A stretch of 64,000 bases of DNA, from the NCBI RefSeq assembly GCF_001686985.1, contig NZ_CP015318.1, positions 5,702,001 to 5,766,000 on the forward strand, read 5' to 3'. This DNA is from Mesorhizobium amorphae CCNWGS0123. Lineage in GTDB: Bacteria > Pseudomonadota > Alphaproteobacteria > Rhizobiales > Rhizobiaceae. The notes under the pieces are model-generated. The model was not told the origin of the DNA. It worked only from the letters and a program-made list of their open reading frames with translations, and ran no database searches. Numbering within the stretch: position 1 is the first letter of the stretch; the number at the start of each line of letters is the position of its first letter. Below, one piece after another: positions 25,947-34,387 of the stretch. Made by a program: the position numbers and the translations under genes.

Positions 25947-26564
25947 ATGAAGGACACAGGCGAGAAAATCACCCCGATCGATCCGTCGCGAAACTTGTCC
26001 GACGCCATTCGCGATGTGAAGAATGCCTTTGCCGACCGCGACGACGTGGTCGTCGACTTGCGCGAAGCGCACCGCATGCGGCTCGAATTGCTTGCCGCCG
26101 AGCTCGCTCCCGTCTTTGCCGATGTGCCCGCCGATATGGACAATTTCGACTTCGCCGTATCGTCCGGCCTGCAGCCGCGCCTATGGATCGATGCGGTCAG
26201 CCATGTCGCCATGGGCCGGGATCGCCGCACCTACCGCTTTCTCAGGGATACCCGCATCGGCCGCGTGGTGCTCGCCGAATCGACCGACATGAAAATCGTC
26301 GCCGACCAGGTGACGCGCTATGTTGCCGAGCGTGTCGTCGAACGTCAAAGGATGATGGAGGGCGGGGTCGAGCACGCCGCCTCCGGCATGGCGCGTGTCG
26401 CGGTGGCCGAAGCCGAGCCGCCACTGCGGGCTGCTCAGCGCGGCAAGGCCGGGTCGGCCTTCCTGTCCGGCCTCGGCCTGATCTTTGCCGGCGCTTTGGT
26501 TGGGCTGGCTGTGTCGATCGTGCTGTTCTGGGACCGCCTTGTGGCGATGAAGATCAGCTTCTGA
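25947..26564 (+). CDS. Conserved hypothetical protein with C-terminal membrane anchor
   Basis: A 205-aa protein I do not recognise by function. The soluble part (residues 1-175) has no known domain. It contains a PRLWIDAVSHVAMGRDRRTYRFL segment and a charged helix (ADQVTRYVAERVVERQRMM), and ends with one hydrophobic helix (FLSGLGLIFAGALVGLAVSIVLF). The topology suggests a tail-anchored cytoplasmic protein. ATG 25947 was chosen; an upstream in-frame start at 25890 would place the CtrA box inside the gene. The 3' end overlaps the convergent phosphoesterase by 11 nt. Confidence 0.75.
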   Translation: MKDTGEKITPIDPSRNLSDAIRDVKNAFADRDDVVVDLREAHRMRLELLAAELAPVFADVPADMDNFDFAVSSGLQPRLWIDAVSHVAMGRDRRTYRFLRDTRIGRVVLAESTDMKIVADQVTRYVAERVVERQRMMEGGVEHAASGMARVAVAEAEPPLRAAQRGKAGSAFLSGLGLIFAGALVGLAVSIVLFWDRLVAMKISF

Positions 26565-27489
26565 CCAGCTGGCGCGATGCTTCGGCATCGGCGCCAAGTT
26601 CGAACACCTGCAGCTCCGAAGGCGGAAGAGCTGGCCCGGTCAGGCCGCGTCGCGTCAAACGCACCTGCCAGTTGCCCTTGTCGCCGTCGATATCGATCAG
26701 ATTGTACTGGGCGGGCGGGTGCCTGTCGCCAAGCCCCTGTCCGGCGGCTGCGACACCGACGGCCGGGATCTTGGCGCCACGGCCACCGATGAAGAACAGG
26801 CTCGGATCGTGCGAATGGCCGTGCAGGATAAGTTCGGCCCCATGCCGGCGAACGATCTTCTGGAAGAGCGCAATGCCGAACAGCCGCTTGTACTGCGAAA
26901 CGGCGCCGCGCACCGGCGGATGGTGGATCATGATGACCCGGAACAGGCCGCGCTCGGCCGTCGCGTCGAGCATTCGGCCGAGCCTCTGCGCCTGGCCCTC
27001 CCTGAAGAAGCCATTGGCCATGAATGGGGCGGTGGCGCGCGCTGTCGAAACGCCGATCAGAGCGATGTTGTCGCGTACCCGCAGATAGGGAAAGGAATGG
27101 CGGTCGACCGGCGTGTTGACATCGTCGCCGGTCATCCACGCCGCCCAGGAACGGCAGGACTTGTCGAAGGCGCCCGGCACATAGGCATCGTGATTGCCCG
27201 GAACGACCGACACGTCATGCGGCGAACCCAGCGTCTCCAGCCAGTGCCTGGCCATTTCGATCTCGCCGTCGAGCGCCAGATTGACGAGGTCGCCGGTCAC
27301 GGCGAGGTGGTCGGGCGCGCTCGCCTTCAGGTCGTTGACAATGGTGTCGATGACCGCGTCGTGCATGTGGCGGCGGCGGTTGCGTTGCCAGTTGACGTAG
27401 CCGACCACGCGCTTGGAGGCGAGTTCGCGATAGGTTACACCGGGGAGCGGTCCCAGATGGATATCGGAAATATGCGCGAGCCTGAACAT
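26554..27489 (-). CDS. Calcineurin-like metallophosphoesterase
   Basis: A 311-aa protein with all family metal motifs: HISDIHLG (D-x-H), LAVTGDLVN (GD), VVPGNHDAY (GNHD), MIHHPPV (H) and LHGHSHDPS (GHxH). Such enzymes hydrolyse phosphodiesters such as cAMP, or nucleotide- or lipid-linked phosphates. The arrangement is close to the cyclic-nucleotide phosphodiesterase CpdA group, but substrate cannot be settled from sequence. Convergent with the membrane-anchored unknown gene. Confidence 0.92.
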   Translation of the reverse strand: MFRLAHISDIHLGPLPGVTYRELASKRVVGYVNWQRNRRRHMHDAVIDTIVNDLKASAPDHLAVTGDLVNLALDGEIEMARHWLETLGSPHDVSVVPGNHDAYVPGAFDKSCRSWAAWMTGDDVNTPVDRHSFPYLRVRDNIALIGVSTARATAPFMANGFFREGQAQRLGRMLDATAERGLFRVIMIHHPPVRGAVSQYKRLFGIALFQKIVRRHGAELILHGHSHDPSLFFIGGRGAKIPAVGVAAAGQGLGDRHPPAQYNLIDIDGDKGNWQVRLTRRGLTGPALPPSELQVFELGADAEASRQLVRS

Positions 27490-27527
27490 CCCTCATTCAT
27501 AAGCGACGCGGCCCCCGCTTACCACTC

Positions 27528-28043
27528 ATGGTTTCACGGATGACGACAACGTCAGACCCGGAATTGGCCTTGCGCCAGACTGGCTGGCCGGGCCTGAGAT
27601 CAAGGCTGTTCCATCTCTATTTCCTGCTGCGGCGGCCGATGACGCTCGGCGTGCGCGGCCTCATTCACGATCGCGGTTCCAATAGCGTCTTTCTGATCCG
27701 CCACACCTATGTTCCAGGCTGGCAGCTGCCGGGCGGCGGCGTCGAAACCGGCGAGACACTGGTCGAAGCGTTGGCGCGCGAGCTTGCCGAGGAGGGCAAC
27801 ATCGCGCTGATCGCTCCGCCGGTGCTGAGGTCGATGCATTTCAACAGCCGTTCCAGCAAGCGCGACCATGTCGGCCTCTATCTGATCGAAGCCTTCAGCC
27901 AGACGGCACCGAAGCTGCCGGACCATGAGATCGCCGAAGCCGCCTTCTTCCCGCTCGACAACTTGCCGGAAGCAACCACCCCGGCGACGCTGCGCCGGAT
28001 CGCCGAGATTTTTCACGGCGAAAAGCCCTCTCCCTACTGGTAG
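27528..28043 (+). CDS. NUDIX hydrolase
   Basis: A 171-aa protein with a complete NUDIX box, G-GVETG-E-TLVEALAR-ELAEEGNI, starting near residue 66. It would hydrolyse a nucleoside diphosphate linked to another group. A leading segment (LFHLYFLLRRPMTLGVRGLIHD) is common in alphaproteobacterial members. The start at ATG 27528 is taken; ATG 27540 is an in-frame alternative. Divergent from the phosphoesterase with only 38 nt between start codons. Confidence 0.92.
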   Translation: MVSRMTTTSDPELALRQTGWPGLRSRLFHLYFLLRRPMTLGVRGLIHDRGSNSVFLIRHTYVPGWQLPGGGVETGETLVEALARELAEEGNIALIAPPVLRSMHFNSRSSKRDHVGLYLIEAFSQTAPKLPDHEIAEAAFFPLDNLPEATTPATLRRIAEIFHGEKPSPYW

Positions 28044-28044
28044 A

Positions 28045-29034
28045 TCATGCGGCTTTTCCGAACCGCCCCCGGTCATGCGGTGCAGCGTAGTCCAGGTCCG
28101 GGCCGACCGGCACGATAGCGGTCGGATTGATCGTCCGGTGGCTGGCGTAGTAGTGCGCCTTGATGTGGTGCAGGTTGACCGTGCCGGCGACGCCAGGCAC
28201 CTGGTAGAGATCGCGCAAATAGTTCGACAGGTTCGGATAGTCGGCGATGCGGCGCAGATTACACTTGAAATGGCCGACATAGACCGGGTCGAAGCGCACC
28301 AGCGTGGTGAACAGCCGCCAGTCAGACTCGGTGATGCGGTCGCCGACGAGATAGCGCCGCTTTGACAGCCGCTGCTCCAGCGTATCCAGTGCGGCGAACA
28401 ACTCCCCGAACGCCTCTTCATAGGCGCGTTGCGTGGTGGCAAAGCCGGCCCGATAGACGCCGTTGTTGATCGCGGGATAGACCAGCGCATTGATGCGGTC
28501 GATCTCGCCGCGCAGATCCTCGGGATAGAAGTCGAGGCTCGCATCGCCCCATTCGTCGAATGCCGAATTGAGCATCCGGATGATCTCGGAGGACTCGTTG
28601 GAGACGATCGTCTGTTCCTTTTTGTCCCACAGCACCGGCACCGTCACCCGGCCGGAATAGGCGGGATCGGCCTTGGCATAGATCTGGTGCAGGAAATCGA
28701 GGCGGTAAAGCGTATCGCCGGTGGCGCCGTCCTCGGCCAGGAACGTCCAGCCGTCCGCACCCATGAAATGATGCACGACCGAGACGGAGATGATGCCTTC
28801 GAGCTTCTTCAGCACGCGCAGGATCAGCGTCCGGTGCGCCCAAGGGCAGGCAAGCGAGACGTAGAGGTGGTAGCGTCCGGGCTCGGCCTTGAAGCCGCGC
28901 TTTCGCCCCTCCGCCGGCGCCCCGTCAACGGTGATCCAGTCGCGCCATTGCGACTGCGCCCGCACGAACCTGCCGCCGCTGTCCGCCGTATCATACCAGC
29001 GATCCTGCCACCTGCCTTCGATCAGCAATCCCAT
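28045..29034 (-). CDS. Glutathionyl-hydroquinone reductase (omega/xi-class GST)
   Basis: A 329-aa protein of the YqjG/PcpF family that removes glutathione from glutathionyl-hydroquinones. The catalytic Cys63 lies in SLACPWAHRTLI. The ExxEI-type glutathione-binding segment TIVSNESSEIIRMLN and the C-terminal helical domain follow (YLVGDRITESDWRLFTTLVRFD, NLHHIKAHYYASH). ATG 29034 was chosen because the family N terminus (MGLLIEGRW) starts there. Likely role: quinone and oxidative-stress detoxification. Confidence 0.94.
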   Translation of the reverse strand: MGLLIEGRWQDRWYDTADSGGRFVRAQSQWRDWITVDGAPAEGRKRGFKAEPGRYHLYVSLACPWAHRTLILRVLKKLEGIISVSVVHHFMGADGWTFLAEDGATGDTLYRLDFLHQIYAKADPAYSGRVTVPVLWDKKEQTIVSNESSEIIRMLNSAFDEWGDASLDFYPEDLRGEIDRINALVYPAINNGVYRAGFATTQRAYEEAFGELFAALDTLEQRLSKRRYLVGDRITESDWRLFTTLVRFDPVYVGHFKCNLRRIADYPNLSNYLRDLYQVPGVAGTVNLHHIKAHYYASHRTINPTAIVPVGPDLDYAAPHDRGRFGKAA

Positions 29035-29308
29035 GCAAAACTCCTTGCGTGTTAGTGGTGCATGTAGGCGCATGGTTGCCCTGCCGAAGTCGTCAGGTGC
29101 TGAACAGACCGTCACTCGGCCGAAACGGCCGACGAAAACGGCCGATTGCAGCGGCCGGAATTTGATGCTAGCGGACAATGCGCATGTTCGACTTTGCCAC
29201 GATCCGGTTTGACCGACGACGAAAGGACGCCCGCGCTTGATGAAGCGCTGACTGGCGAACGCTGCCGTTTGCAGCAAACCTTTCCTCCTCTACCGGAACG
29301 CAAAGACC

Positions 29309-29845
29309 ATGAGCCTTGCCGACGTGAAATACCTGCCGGAAACCCCGGCGCACGATCCCGAAATCGAAGCCATCAACGACGAGGCCTTCGGGCCGGGCCG
29401 TTTCGTACTCGCGGCCTACAAGATCCGCGAAGCCGGAGGCCATGAGCGCGCTTTGTCCTTCGTCGCCGTCGATGGCGATATTGTCGTCGCCTCGGTGCGG
29501 ATGACGCGCATCGCGGCCGGCGTCGGCCGCGCGCTGATGCTCGGGCCGCTCGCGGTGCGGCCTGCCTTCAAGAATCTCGGCATCGGCCGCCGGCTGGTGG
29601 CAATCGCACTGGAGGCCGCCACCAAGGCCGGCATGCCGGCGGTGATGCTGGTTGGCGACGAGCCCTATTACGGCCCGCTCGGCTTCAAGAGGATCCCGCG
29701 CGGGCAGATCTCCATGCCACGCCCGGTCGACCTCGACCGGCTTTTGTCGCACGAGATCGTACCAGGCGCCGTCGCCCGGCTGTCGGGCGAGGTCTGCCAT
29801 GCGGACGTGGCGCGGGTTTCCGATCCCGTCCCGGTCATGGCTTGA
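29309..29845 (+). CDS. GNAT family N-acetyltransferase (YhbS-like)
   Basis: A 178-aa acetyltransferase with the GNAT acetyl-CoA loop in GPLAVRPAFKNLGIGRRLVAIAL and the YhbS-type ending (VMLVGDEPYYGPLGFKRIP). The acceptor is unknown. The start ATG 29309 is preceded by an A-rich stretch but no strong ribosome-binding site. Monocistronic. Confidence 0.9.
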   Translation: MSLADVKYLPETPAHDPEIEAINDEAFGPGRFVLAAYKIREAGGHERALSFVAVDGDIVVASVRMTRIAAGVGRALMLGPLAVRPAFKNLGIGRRLVAIALEAATKAGMPAVMLVGDEPYYGPLGFKRIPRGQISMPRPVDLDRLLSHEIVPGAVARLSGEVCHADVARVSDPVPVMA

Positions 29846-29915
29846 GGCTATCCTGCCGGTTGCGCCTGCGCTGCGAGCTTCGTAGCATCATCCAAAATCT
29901 GTGGAGGACGCCGAC

Positions 29916-30677
29916 ATGAACCCCAATGGCCAGATTGCGATCGTCACCGGCGGCGGCTCCGGCCTCGGCGAGGCGACAGCCCGATCGCTTGCCGCCAAGG
30001 GCGCGCGCGTCGCCATCCTCGATGTCGGCATCGACCGTGCGAACATGGTGGCGGCCGATATTGGCGGCATTGCCGTCCAGTGCGACGTCAGCAGCAGCGA
30101 CAGCGGAGTGGCCGCCTTCGCCGAAGTGGCGGAGCGGCTCCGTGAACCGCGCATCCTGGTTAATTGCGCCGGCATCGCCATCGGCGTGAAGACGATCGGC
30201 AAGGATGGTCCGCATCCGCTCGAGCAATACCGCAAGGTGATCGAGATCAACCTGATCGGCACCTTCAACATGATCCGCCTGTTCGCCGACCGGGCGGCGA
30301 AGCTCGAGCCGCTGCAAGGCGGCGAGCGTGGCGTCATCGTCAACACCGCTTCCGTCGCGGCCTATGACGGTCAGATCGGCCAGGCAGCCTATTCAGCGTC
30401 CAAAGGCGGCGTCGTCGGCATGACGCTGCCGGTGGCCCGCGACCTTGCGCGTTCCGGCATCCGCGTCAGCACGATTGCACCTGGCATCTTCAGGACGCCG
30501 ATGATGGCCGGCATGCCGCAGGAGGTGCAGGATTCGCTGGGTGCCGCCGTGCCCTTCCCGTCTCGTCTGGGCGAGCCTTCCGAATATGCGGCACTCGCGC
30601 TCCATATCGTCGAGAACCAGATGCTGAACGGCGAGACCATCCGTCTCGACGGCGCCATCCGCATGGCGCCGAAATAG
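29916..30677 (+). CDS. SDR oxidoreductase, 3-hydroxyacyl-CoA dehydrogenase type II-like
   Basis: A 253-aa short-chain dehydrogenase resembling 3-hydroxy-2-methylbutyryl-CoA dehydrogenase (HSD17B10 type): TGGGSGLGEATARSLA, VNCAG, INLIGTFNMIRL, catalytic Ser in NTASVAAYDG and Tyr/Lys in AAYSASKGG. Then come APGIFRTPMMAG and a terminal NGETIRLDGAIRM. ATG 29916 was chosen because GGAGG lies 8 nt upstream. The CaiB-type gene 6 nt downstream suggests a shared role in branched or methylated acyl-CoA breakdown. Confidence 0.92.
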   Translation: MNPNGQIAIVTGGGSGLGEATARSLAAKGARVAILDVGIDRANMVAADIGGIAVQCDVSSSDSGVAAFAEVAERLREPRILVNCAGIAIGVKTIGKDGPHPLEQYRKVIEINLIGTFNMIRLFADRAAKLEPLQGGERGVIVNTASVAAYDGQIGQAAYSASKGGVVGMTLPVARDLARSGIRVSTIAPGIFRTPMMAGMPQEVQDSLGAAVPFPSRLGEPSEYAALALHIVENQMLNGETIRLDGAIRMAPK

Positions 30678-30683
30678 CCAGCC

Positions 30684-31850
30684 ATGAGCACCCCCGTCCC
30701 GGCCAGGAGCGGCCCGCTCAGCGGTCTGGTCGTGATCGAGATGGCCGGCCTCGGCCCGGTGCCGCTGGCTGGCCTGATGCTGTCCGAGATGGGCGCCGAG
30801 GTGCTGCGCATCGAACGGGCGGGCTCCGGCCAGCCTCTGATGGCGCTGCCGGAAGAATACGACCTCGACCGCCATGGCCGTTCCATCCTGCGCGTCGACC
30901 TGAAGTGCCCCGAAGGCGCAGAACTGTTGCTCAGCCTTGCCGAAAAGGCCGACATGCTGATCGAAGGGTTTCGTCCCGGCGCCATGGAACGGCTTGGCCT
31001 CGGGCCTGATCCGGTGCTGGCACGCAACCCGGCGCTGATCTATGGCCGCATGACCGGCTTCGGCCAGGATGGGCCGCTCGCCGGCCGCGCCGGCCACGAC
31101 ATCACCTATCTTGCCTATTCCGGCGTGCTGCACGCCATCGGCAGCGAGGAAGGCAGACCGGTGCCGCCGCTCAACCTCGTCGCCGACTATGGTGGCGGTG
31201 CCATGATGCTGATTGCCGGCGTGCTGGCAGCCCTATTCCAACGCTCGCGCTCCGGCAAGGGCCAGGTGATCGACGCAGCAATGGTCGAGGGCGCCTCGAT
31301 GCTGGCGGCACCAGTCCATGCCCTGATGGCGGCCGGCCTTTGGCGGGATGCACGCGGCGTAAACCTGCTCGATTCCGGCGCGCCCTTCTACGACACTTAC
31401 GAGACGGATGACGGACGCCATGTCGCCGTTGGCTGCCTTGAACCCCGCTTCTTCGCCGAATTCGCCAGGCTGCTGCCACTCGACGAACACTTTGTGCGCG
31501 ACCAGTTCGACAAGGCGTTATGGCCGGAGATGAGCGCCACCATCGCCGCTAGGGTCAAGCGGAAGACGCGCGACGACTGGGCCGCCCTGTTTGCGGATAC
31601 CGACGCCTGCGTCGCGCCGGTGCTGTCGTTTCAGGAAGCCAAGGAGCATCCGCACAATCGGGCTCGCGGCGCCTTTGTGAAGGCAGGCAGGCTCGATCGC
31701 CCTGCCCCGGCGCCGCGCTTCTCGCAAACGCCGTCAACGCTTGCCACAAAGCCGGACGAACACGATCTCCGGCCGGTGATGGTGCTGAGGCGCTTCGGTT
31801 TTGCGCAAGGCGAGGTCGAAGCCCTTGTCAAATCAGGCGTGATCGGCTGA
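30684..31850 (+). CDS. CaiB/BaiF family CoA transferase (alpha-methylacyl-CoA racemase-like)
   Basis: A 388-aa family III CoA-transferase-fold protein: GPLSGLVVIEMAGLGPVPLAG at the N terminus, the conserved Asp region RVDLKCPEGAELLLSLAEKADMLIEGFRPG, and YGRMTGFGQDGPLAGRAGHDITY near the active site. Catalytic residues fit alpha-methylacyl-CoA racemase (Amacr), which uses His and Asp without CoA transfer. Together with the SDR upstream it likely forms a two-gene operon for branched acyl-CoA metabolism. Confidence 0.9.
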   Translation: MSTPVPARSGPLSGLVVIEMAGLGPVPLAGLMLSEMGAEVLRIERAGSGQPLMALPEEYDLDRHGRSILRVDLKCPEGAELLLSLAEKADMLIEGFRPGAMERLGLGPDPVLARNPALIYGRMTGFGQDGPLAGRAGHDITYLAYSGVLHAIGSEEGRPVPPLNLVADYGGGAMMLIAGVLAALFQRSRSGKGQVIDAAMVEGASMLAAPVHALMAAGLWRDARGVNLLDSGAPFYDTYETDDGRHVAVGCLEPRFFAEFARLLPLDEHFVRDQFDKALWPEMSATIAARVKRKTRDDWAALFADTDACVAPVLSFQEAKEHPHNRARGAFVKAGRLDRPAPAPRFSQTPSTLATKPDEHDLRPVMVLRRFGFAQGEVEALVKSGVIG

Positions 31851-31890
31851 TAAGTGGAGAAAGAAAATCAACTTATGACGGTGAACGCTT

Positions 31891-32667
31891 TTGGTTGATA
31901 GGAACAAGGACGTCATCCGCGAGACCGACGCCGAAGCGATCCGGCTGGCAAGGACGCTGATCCGCAGCGCACGTTTCGGTGCGCTGGCTGTCATCGAGCC
32001 AGCGACCGGATCGCCATTGGCGAGCAGGGTTGGCGTCGCCACCGACGTTGACGGCGCGGCCCTAATCCTGGTTTCGATGCTGTCCGCGCATACAGGTGCC
32101 ATCCTCGCCGACCCGCGCTGCTCGCTGCTTGTCGGTGAACCCGGCAAGGGCGATCCGCTGGCGCATCCGCGTGTCACCTTGGTCTGCCGGGCGCGGCGGC
32201 TCGAGCGTGGATCGGACGAGCAAGCCCGCGCAGAGCGGCGCTATCTCAACCGCAATCCCAAGGCACGGCTCTATGCCGGGCTTGGTGACTTCTCGATCTT
32301 CCGGCTCGAGCCCGAGCGCGCCAGCCTCAATGGCGGGTTCGGCAAGGCCTATCTGCTCGATCGTAGCGACCTGGTCACCGCCGGGCCGGTCGTCGACGAA
32401 CTGGCTGCCGGCGAACAATCGGCTCTCGACCACATGAATGCCGACCACCTCGACGCGATCGCCATCTATGCGCATCACTATGCCAAGGCCGATGGCGATG
32501 ACTGGATTGCCACTGGCTTCGACGCCGACGGCATGGACCTGGCCTCGGGCGACGCCATATGCCGGGTCTTCTTCCCCGAACCGCTGAAGACGGCCCGCGA
32601 TTTGCGGCCGGCCCTGGTCGATATGGCCAAGGCCGGACGCGCAGCCGGCTATTCACAAGATCGATAG
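31891..32667 (+). CDS. HugZ-like pyridoxamine-5'-phosphate oxidase fold protein with DUF2470
   Basis: A 258-aa protein. The N-terminal split-barrel FMN/heme-binding domain (ARTLIRSARFGALAVI, SPLASRVGVATD) is joined to a C-terminal DUF2470 domain (ALDHMNADHLDAIAIYAHHY). This is the layout of heme-utilisation protein HugZ, which degrades heme, although relatives without that activity exist. A TTG start at 31891 is used because a short ATG frame upstream closes after seven codons. No iron box is seen within the short upstream gap. Confidence 0.82.
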   Translation: MVDRNKDVIRETDAEAIRLARTLIRSARFGALAVIEPATGSPLASRVGVATDVDGAALILVSMLSAHTGAILADPRCSLLVGEPGKGDPLAHPRVTLVCRARRLERGSDEQARAERRYLNRNPKARLYAGLGDFSIFRLEPERASLNGGFGKAYLLDRSDLVTAGPVVDELAAGEQSALDHMNADHLDAIAIYAHHYAKADGDDWIATGFDADGMDLASGDAICRVFFPEPLKTARDLRPALVDMAKAGRAAGYSQDR

Positions 32668-32774
32668 TTAATTGCCTTGAATCAAAAGCAAGTCTTGAGA
32701 TTTGGAAGAAATGTTCTACCCTCGCACATGACGCTGATTCAGCAGCGTGCATCCACACGTGAATTTATGGAATC

Positions 32775-32799
32775 TGACGCTATTGCCCCCATAGCGTCA
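32775..32799. promoter_or_regulatory. 9-bp palindrome upstream of ArsR-family gene
   Basis: TGACGCTAT-N7-ATAGCGTCA is a perfect inverted repeat ending 27 bp before the start codon of the regulator. A weaker related element, CGCTG-N6-CAGCG, lies about 45 bp further upstream. No T-run follows, so an operator for autoregulation is likelier than a terminator. Confidence 0.55.
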
Positions 32800-32826
32800 G
32801 GATGAGCTCAAAAACATGGGGCATCG

Positions 32827-33165
32827 ATGATCTCGAGCAAGCTACTCGCCAACGCCGAATCAGCAGCCACGTTCCTCACGCTTATGGGCAACGAGAAACG
32901 GTTGCTGATCATGAGCTACCTGATGGACGGTGAAATGTCGGTCGGCGCCATCGCCGACAAGATCCAGTTGAGCCAGTCCGCCCTGTCGCAGCATCTGGCC
33001 AAGCTTCGGGCGCTCGATCTTGTCGAGACCCGCCGCGACCGGCAGATGATCTACTATGCCTGCAAGTCCGAAGCCGCGCGCGAGCTGCTTCGCATGCTGG
33101 ACGGCATTTTCGGCGACGGCGACTTGTCGCGGATGGCCCATCGCCTGCGTCGCGCCGGGGCTTGA
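32827..33165 (+). CDS. ArsR/SmtB family HTH regulator, NolR-like
   Basis: A 112-aa winged-helix repressor: FLTLMGNEKRLLIMSYLMDGEMSVGAIADKI, recognition helix LSQSALSQHLAKLRALDLV and wing TRRDRQMIYYACKS. The metal-binding Cys motif ELCVCDL of classic ArsR proteins is absent. This fits the NolR group of rhizobial regulators, which repress nodulation and other genes. Whether this is a NolR orthologue needs a tree. A palindrome just upstream suggests autoregulation. Confidence 0.88.
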   Translation: MISSKLLANAESAATFLTLMGNEKRLLIMSYLMDGEMSVGAIADKIQLSQSALSQHLAKLRALDLVETRRDRQMIYYACKSEAARELLRMLDGIFGDGDLSRMAHRLRRAGA

Positions 33166-33311
33166 CCGGCAGGTCCGATCGTTCCTTATCTCGCTGACGA
33201 CTTTTCGAGCGGCGTGCGTTCATCTGGGCGCACGCCGCTCTCCATGTCATATCCGCGCATCGCTTTTCGAAAATCCACATTCGGATCGATGCGAGCAGGC
33301 CGAGGCAATGC

Positions 33312-34109
33312 ATGGACCTGATCCACATTGATGATCCCCAAGACCCGCGTGTCGCTGCCTATATCGACATACGCGAGCGCGACCTAGTTGGCCGGCACGG
33401 CCGTTTCGTTGCCGAAGGCAAGGTGGTGCTCGAAATCCTGCTGTCGGCCGGCCGCTTTGCCGCCGAATCGGTTCTGGTTCTCGAGAACCGGCTGGCCGGT
33501 CTCGACCAGACCTTGCGCAAGGCGCCGGCGGACCTCCCGGTCTATGTCGCCAGCGGCGAGATCATCGACCGGATCGCCGGATTTCACATGCACCGCGGCA
33601 TATTGGCGATCGGCAGCAGAGGCGCCTCGCAGCCGGCCGAGGCCTTGCTGGAGGCCCTGCCTGCCAATGCGCTGGTCGTCGTTCTGGTCGGCATCGCCAA
33701 TCACGACAATATGGGTTCGATCTTCCGCAACGCCGCCGCCTTTGGCGCCGATGCGGTTCTGCTCGATGCGACCTGTTGCGATCCGCTGTACCGCAAGGCA
33801 ATTCGCGTCTCGGTCGGCGCGGCGCTGAAGGTTCCCTTCGCGTCCTTCGACGACACAACCGGCTTCATCGCCATGCTCGACCGGCTGGGCTTCAGCCAGG
33901 TCGCGCTCTCGCCACGCGGCGAGGCCGACATTCGTGGTGCAAGCAGGCCGGACAGGCTGGCGCTCTATCTCGGCACCGAAGGCGAAGGCTTGCCCGAAAA
34001 CCTGCTCACCCGCCTGAAAACGGTGCGCATCGATATGGCGATAGGCTTCGACAGCCTGAACGTCGCCGCCGCCTCAGCCATCGCCCTGCATCATTTTTCG
34101 CGTTGCTGA
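33312..34109 (+). CDS. TrmH/SpoU family RNA 2'-O-methyltransferase
   Basis: A 265-aa SPOUT-class methyltransferase. The N-terminal substrate-binding part (GRFVAEGKVVLEILLSAGRFA) precedes the three SpoU motifs: VLVGIANHDNMGSIFRNAAAF (motif 1), LGTEGEGLP (motif 2) and SLNVAAASAIALHHF (motif 3), which form the trefoil knot. It transfers a methyl group from SAM to ribose 2'-OH in rRNA or tRNA. Which nucleotide is not predictable. Its 3' end overlaps the convergent small membrane-protein gene by 19 nt. Confidence 0.92.
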   Translation: MDLIHIDDPQDPRVAAYIDIRERDLVGRHGRFVAEGKVVLEILLSAGRFAAESVLVLENRLAGLDQTLRKAPADLPVYVASGEIIDRIAGFHMHRGILAIGSRGASQPAEALLEALPANALVVVLVGIANHDNMGSIFRNAAAFGADAVLLDATCCDPLYRKAIRVSVGAALKVPFASFDDTTGFIAMLDRLGFSQVALSPRGEADIRGASRPDRLALYLGTEGEGLPENLLTRLKTVRIDMAIGFDSLNVAAASAIALHHFSRC

Positions 34110-34360
34110 CCGCATAACCCGTCATCGACAACGCGCGTCGTGCCGGTCTCGCTCGGCGCGACATCCACCCTGAAGGTCTCCGTATCGTCGGCCAACGGCA
34201 GCGGAGCGCCGGTGGCTTTCGACCGCGCATCGCGAGCTATTTCCGTAGCACTGGACAGCGACGTTGCAGCATCGAGCAACGCAAAAAGCACTGGATGAAA
34301 GTGCCAGACAGCCAATAGCAGAATCGCGAGACCGGCATAGAGGATCATGGCGTTGGACAT
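34091..34360 (-). CDS. Small single-pass membrane protein
   Basis: An 89-aa predicted protein: an N-terminal hydrophobic helix (AMILYAGLAILLLAVWHFHPVLFALLDAA) followed by a hydrophilic tail. No family is recognised. It follows the coiled-coil membrane protein gene by 27 nt on the same strand and may be cotranscribed. An in-frame ATG at 34384 would shorten that gap to 3 nt. Overlap of its 3' end with trmH-like coding sequence lowers confidence. Confidence 0.5.
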   Translation of the reverse strand: MSNAMILYAGLAILLLAVWHFHPVLFALLDAATSLSSATEIARDARSKATGAPLPLADDTETFRVDVAPSETGTTRVVDDGLCGQQREK

Positions 34361-34387
34361 GGTGATGTCCGGCCATGCGTGCAACTT

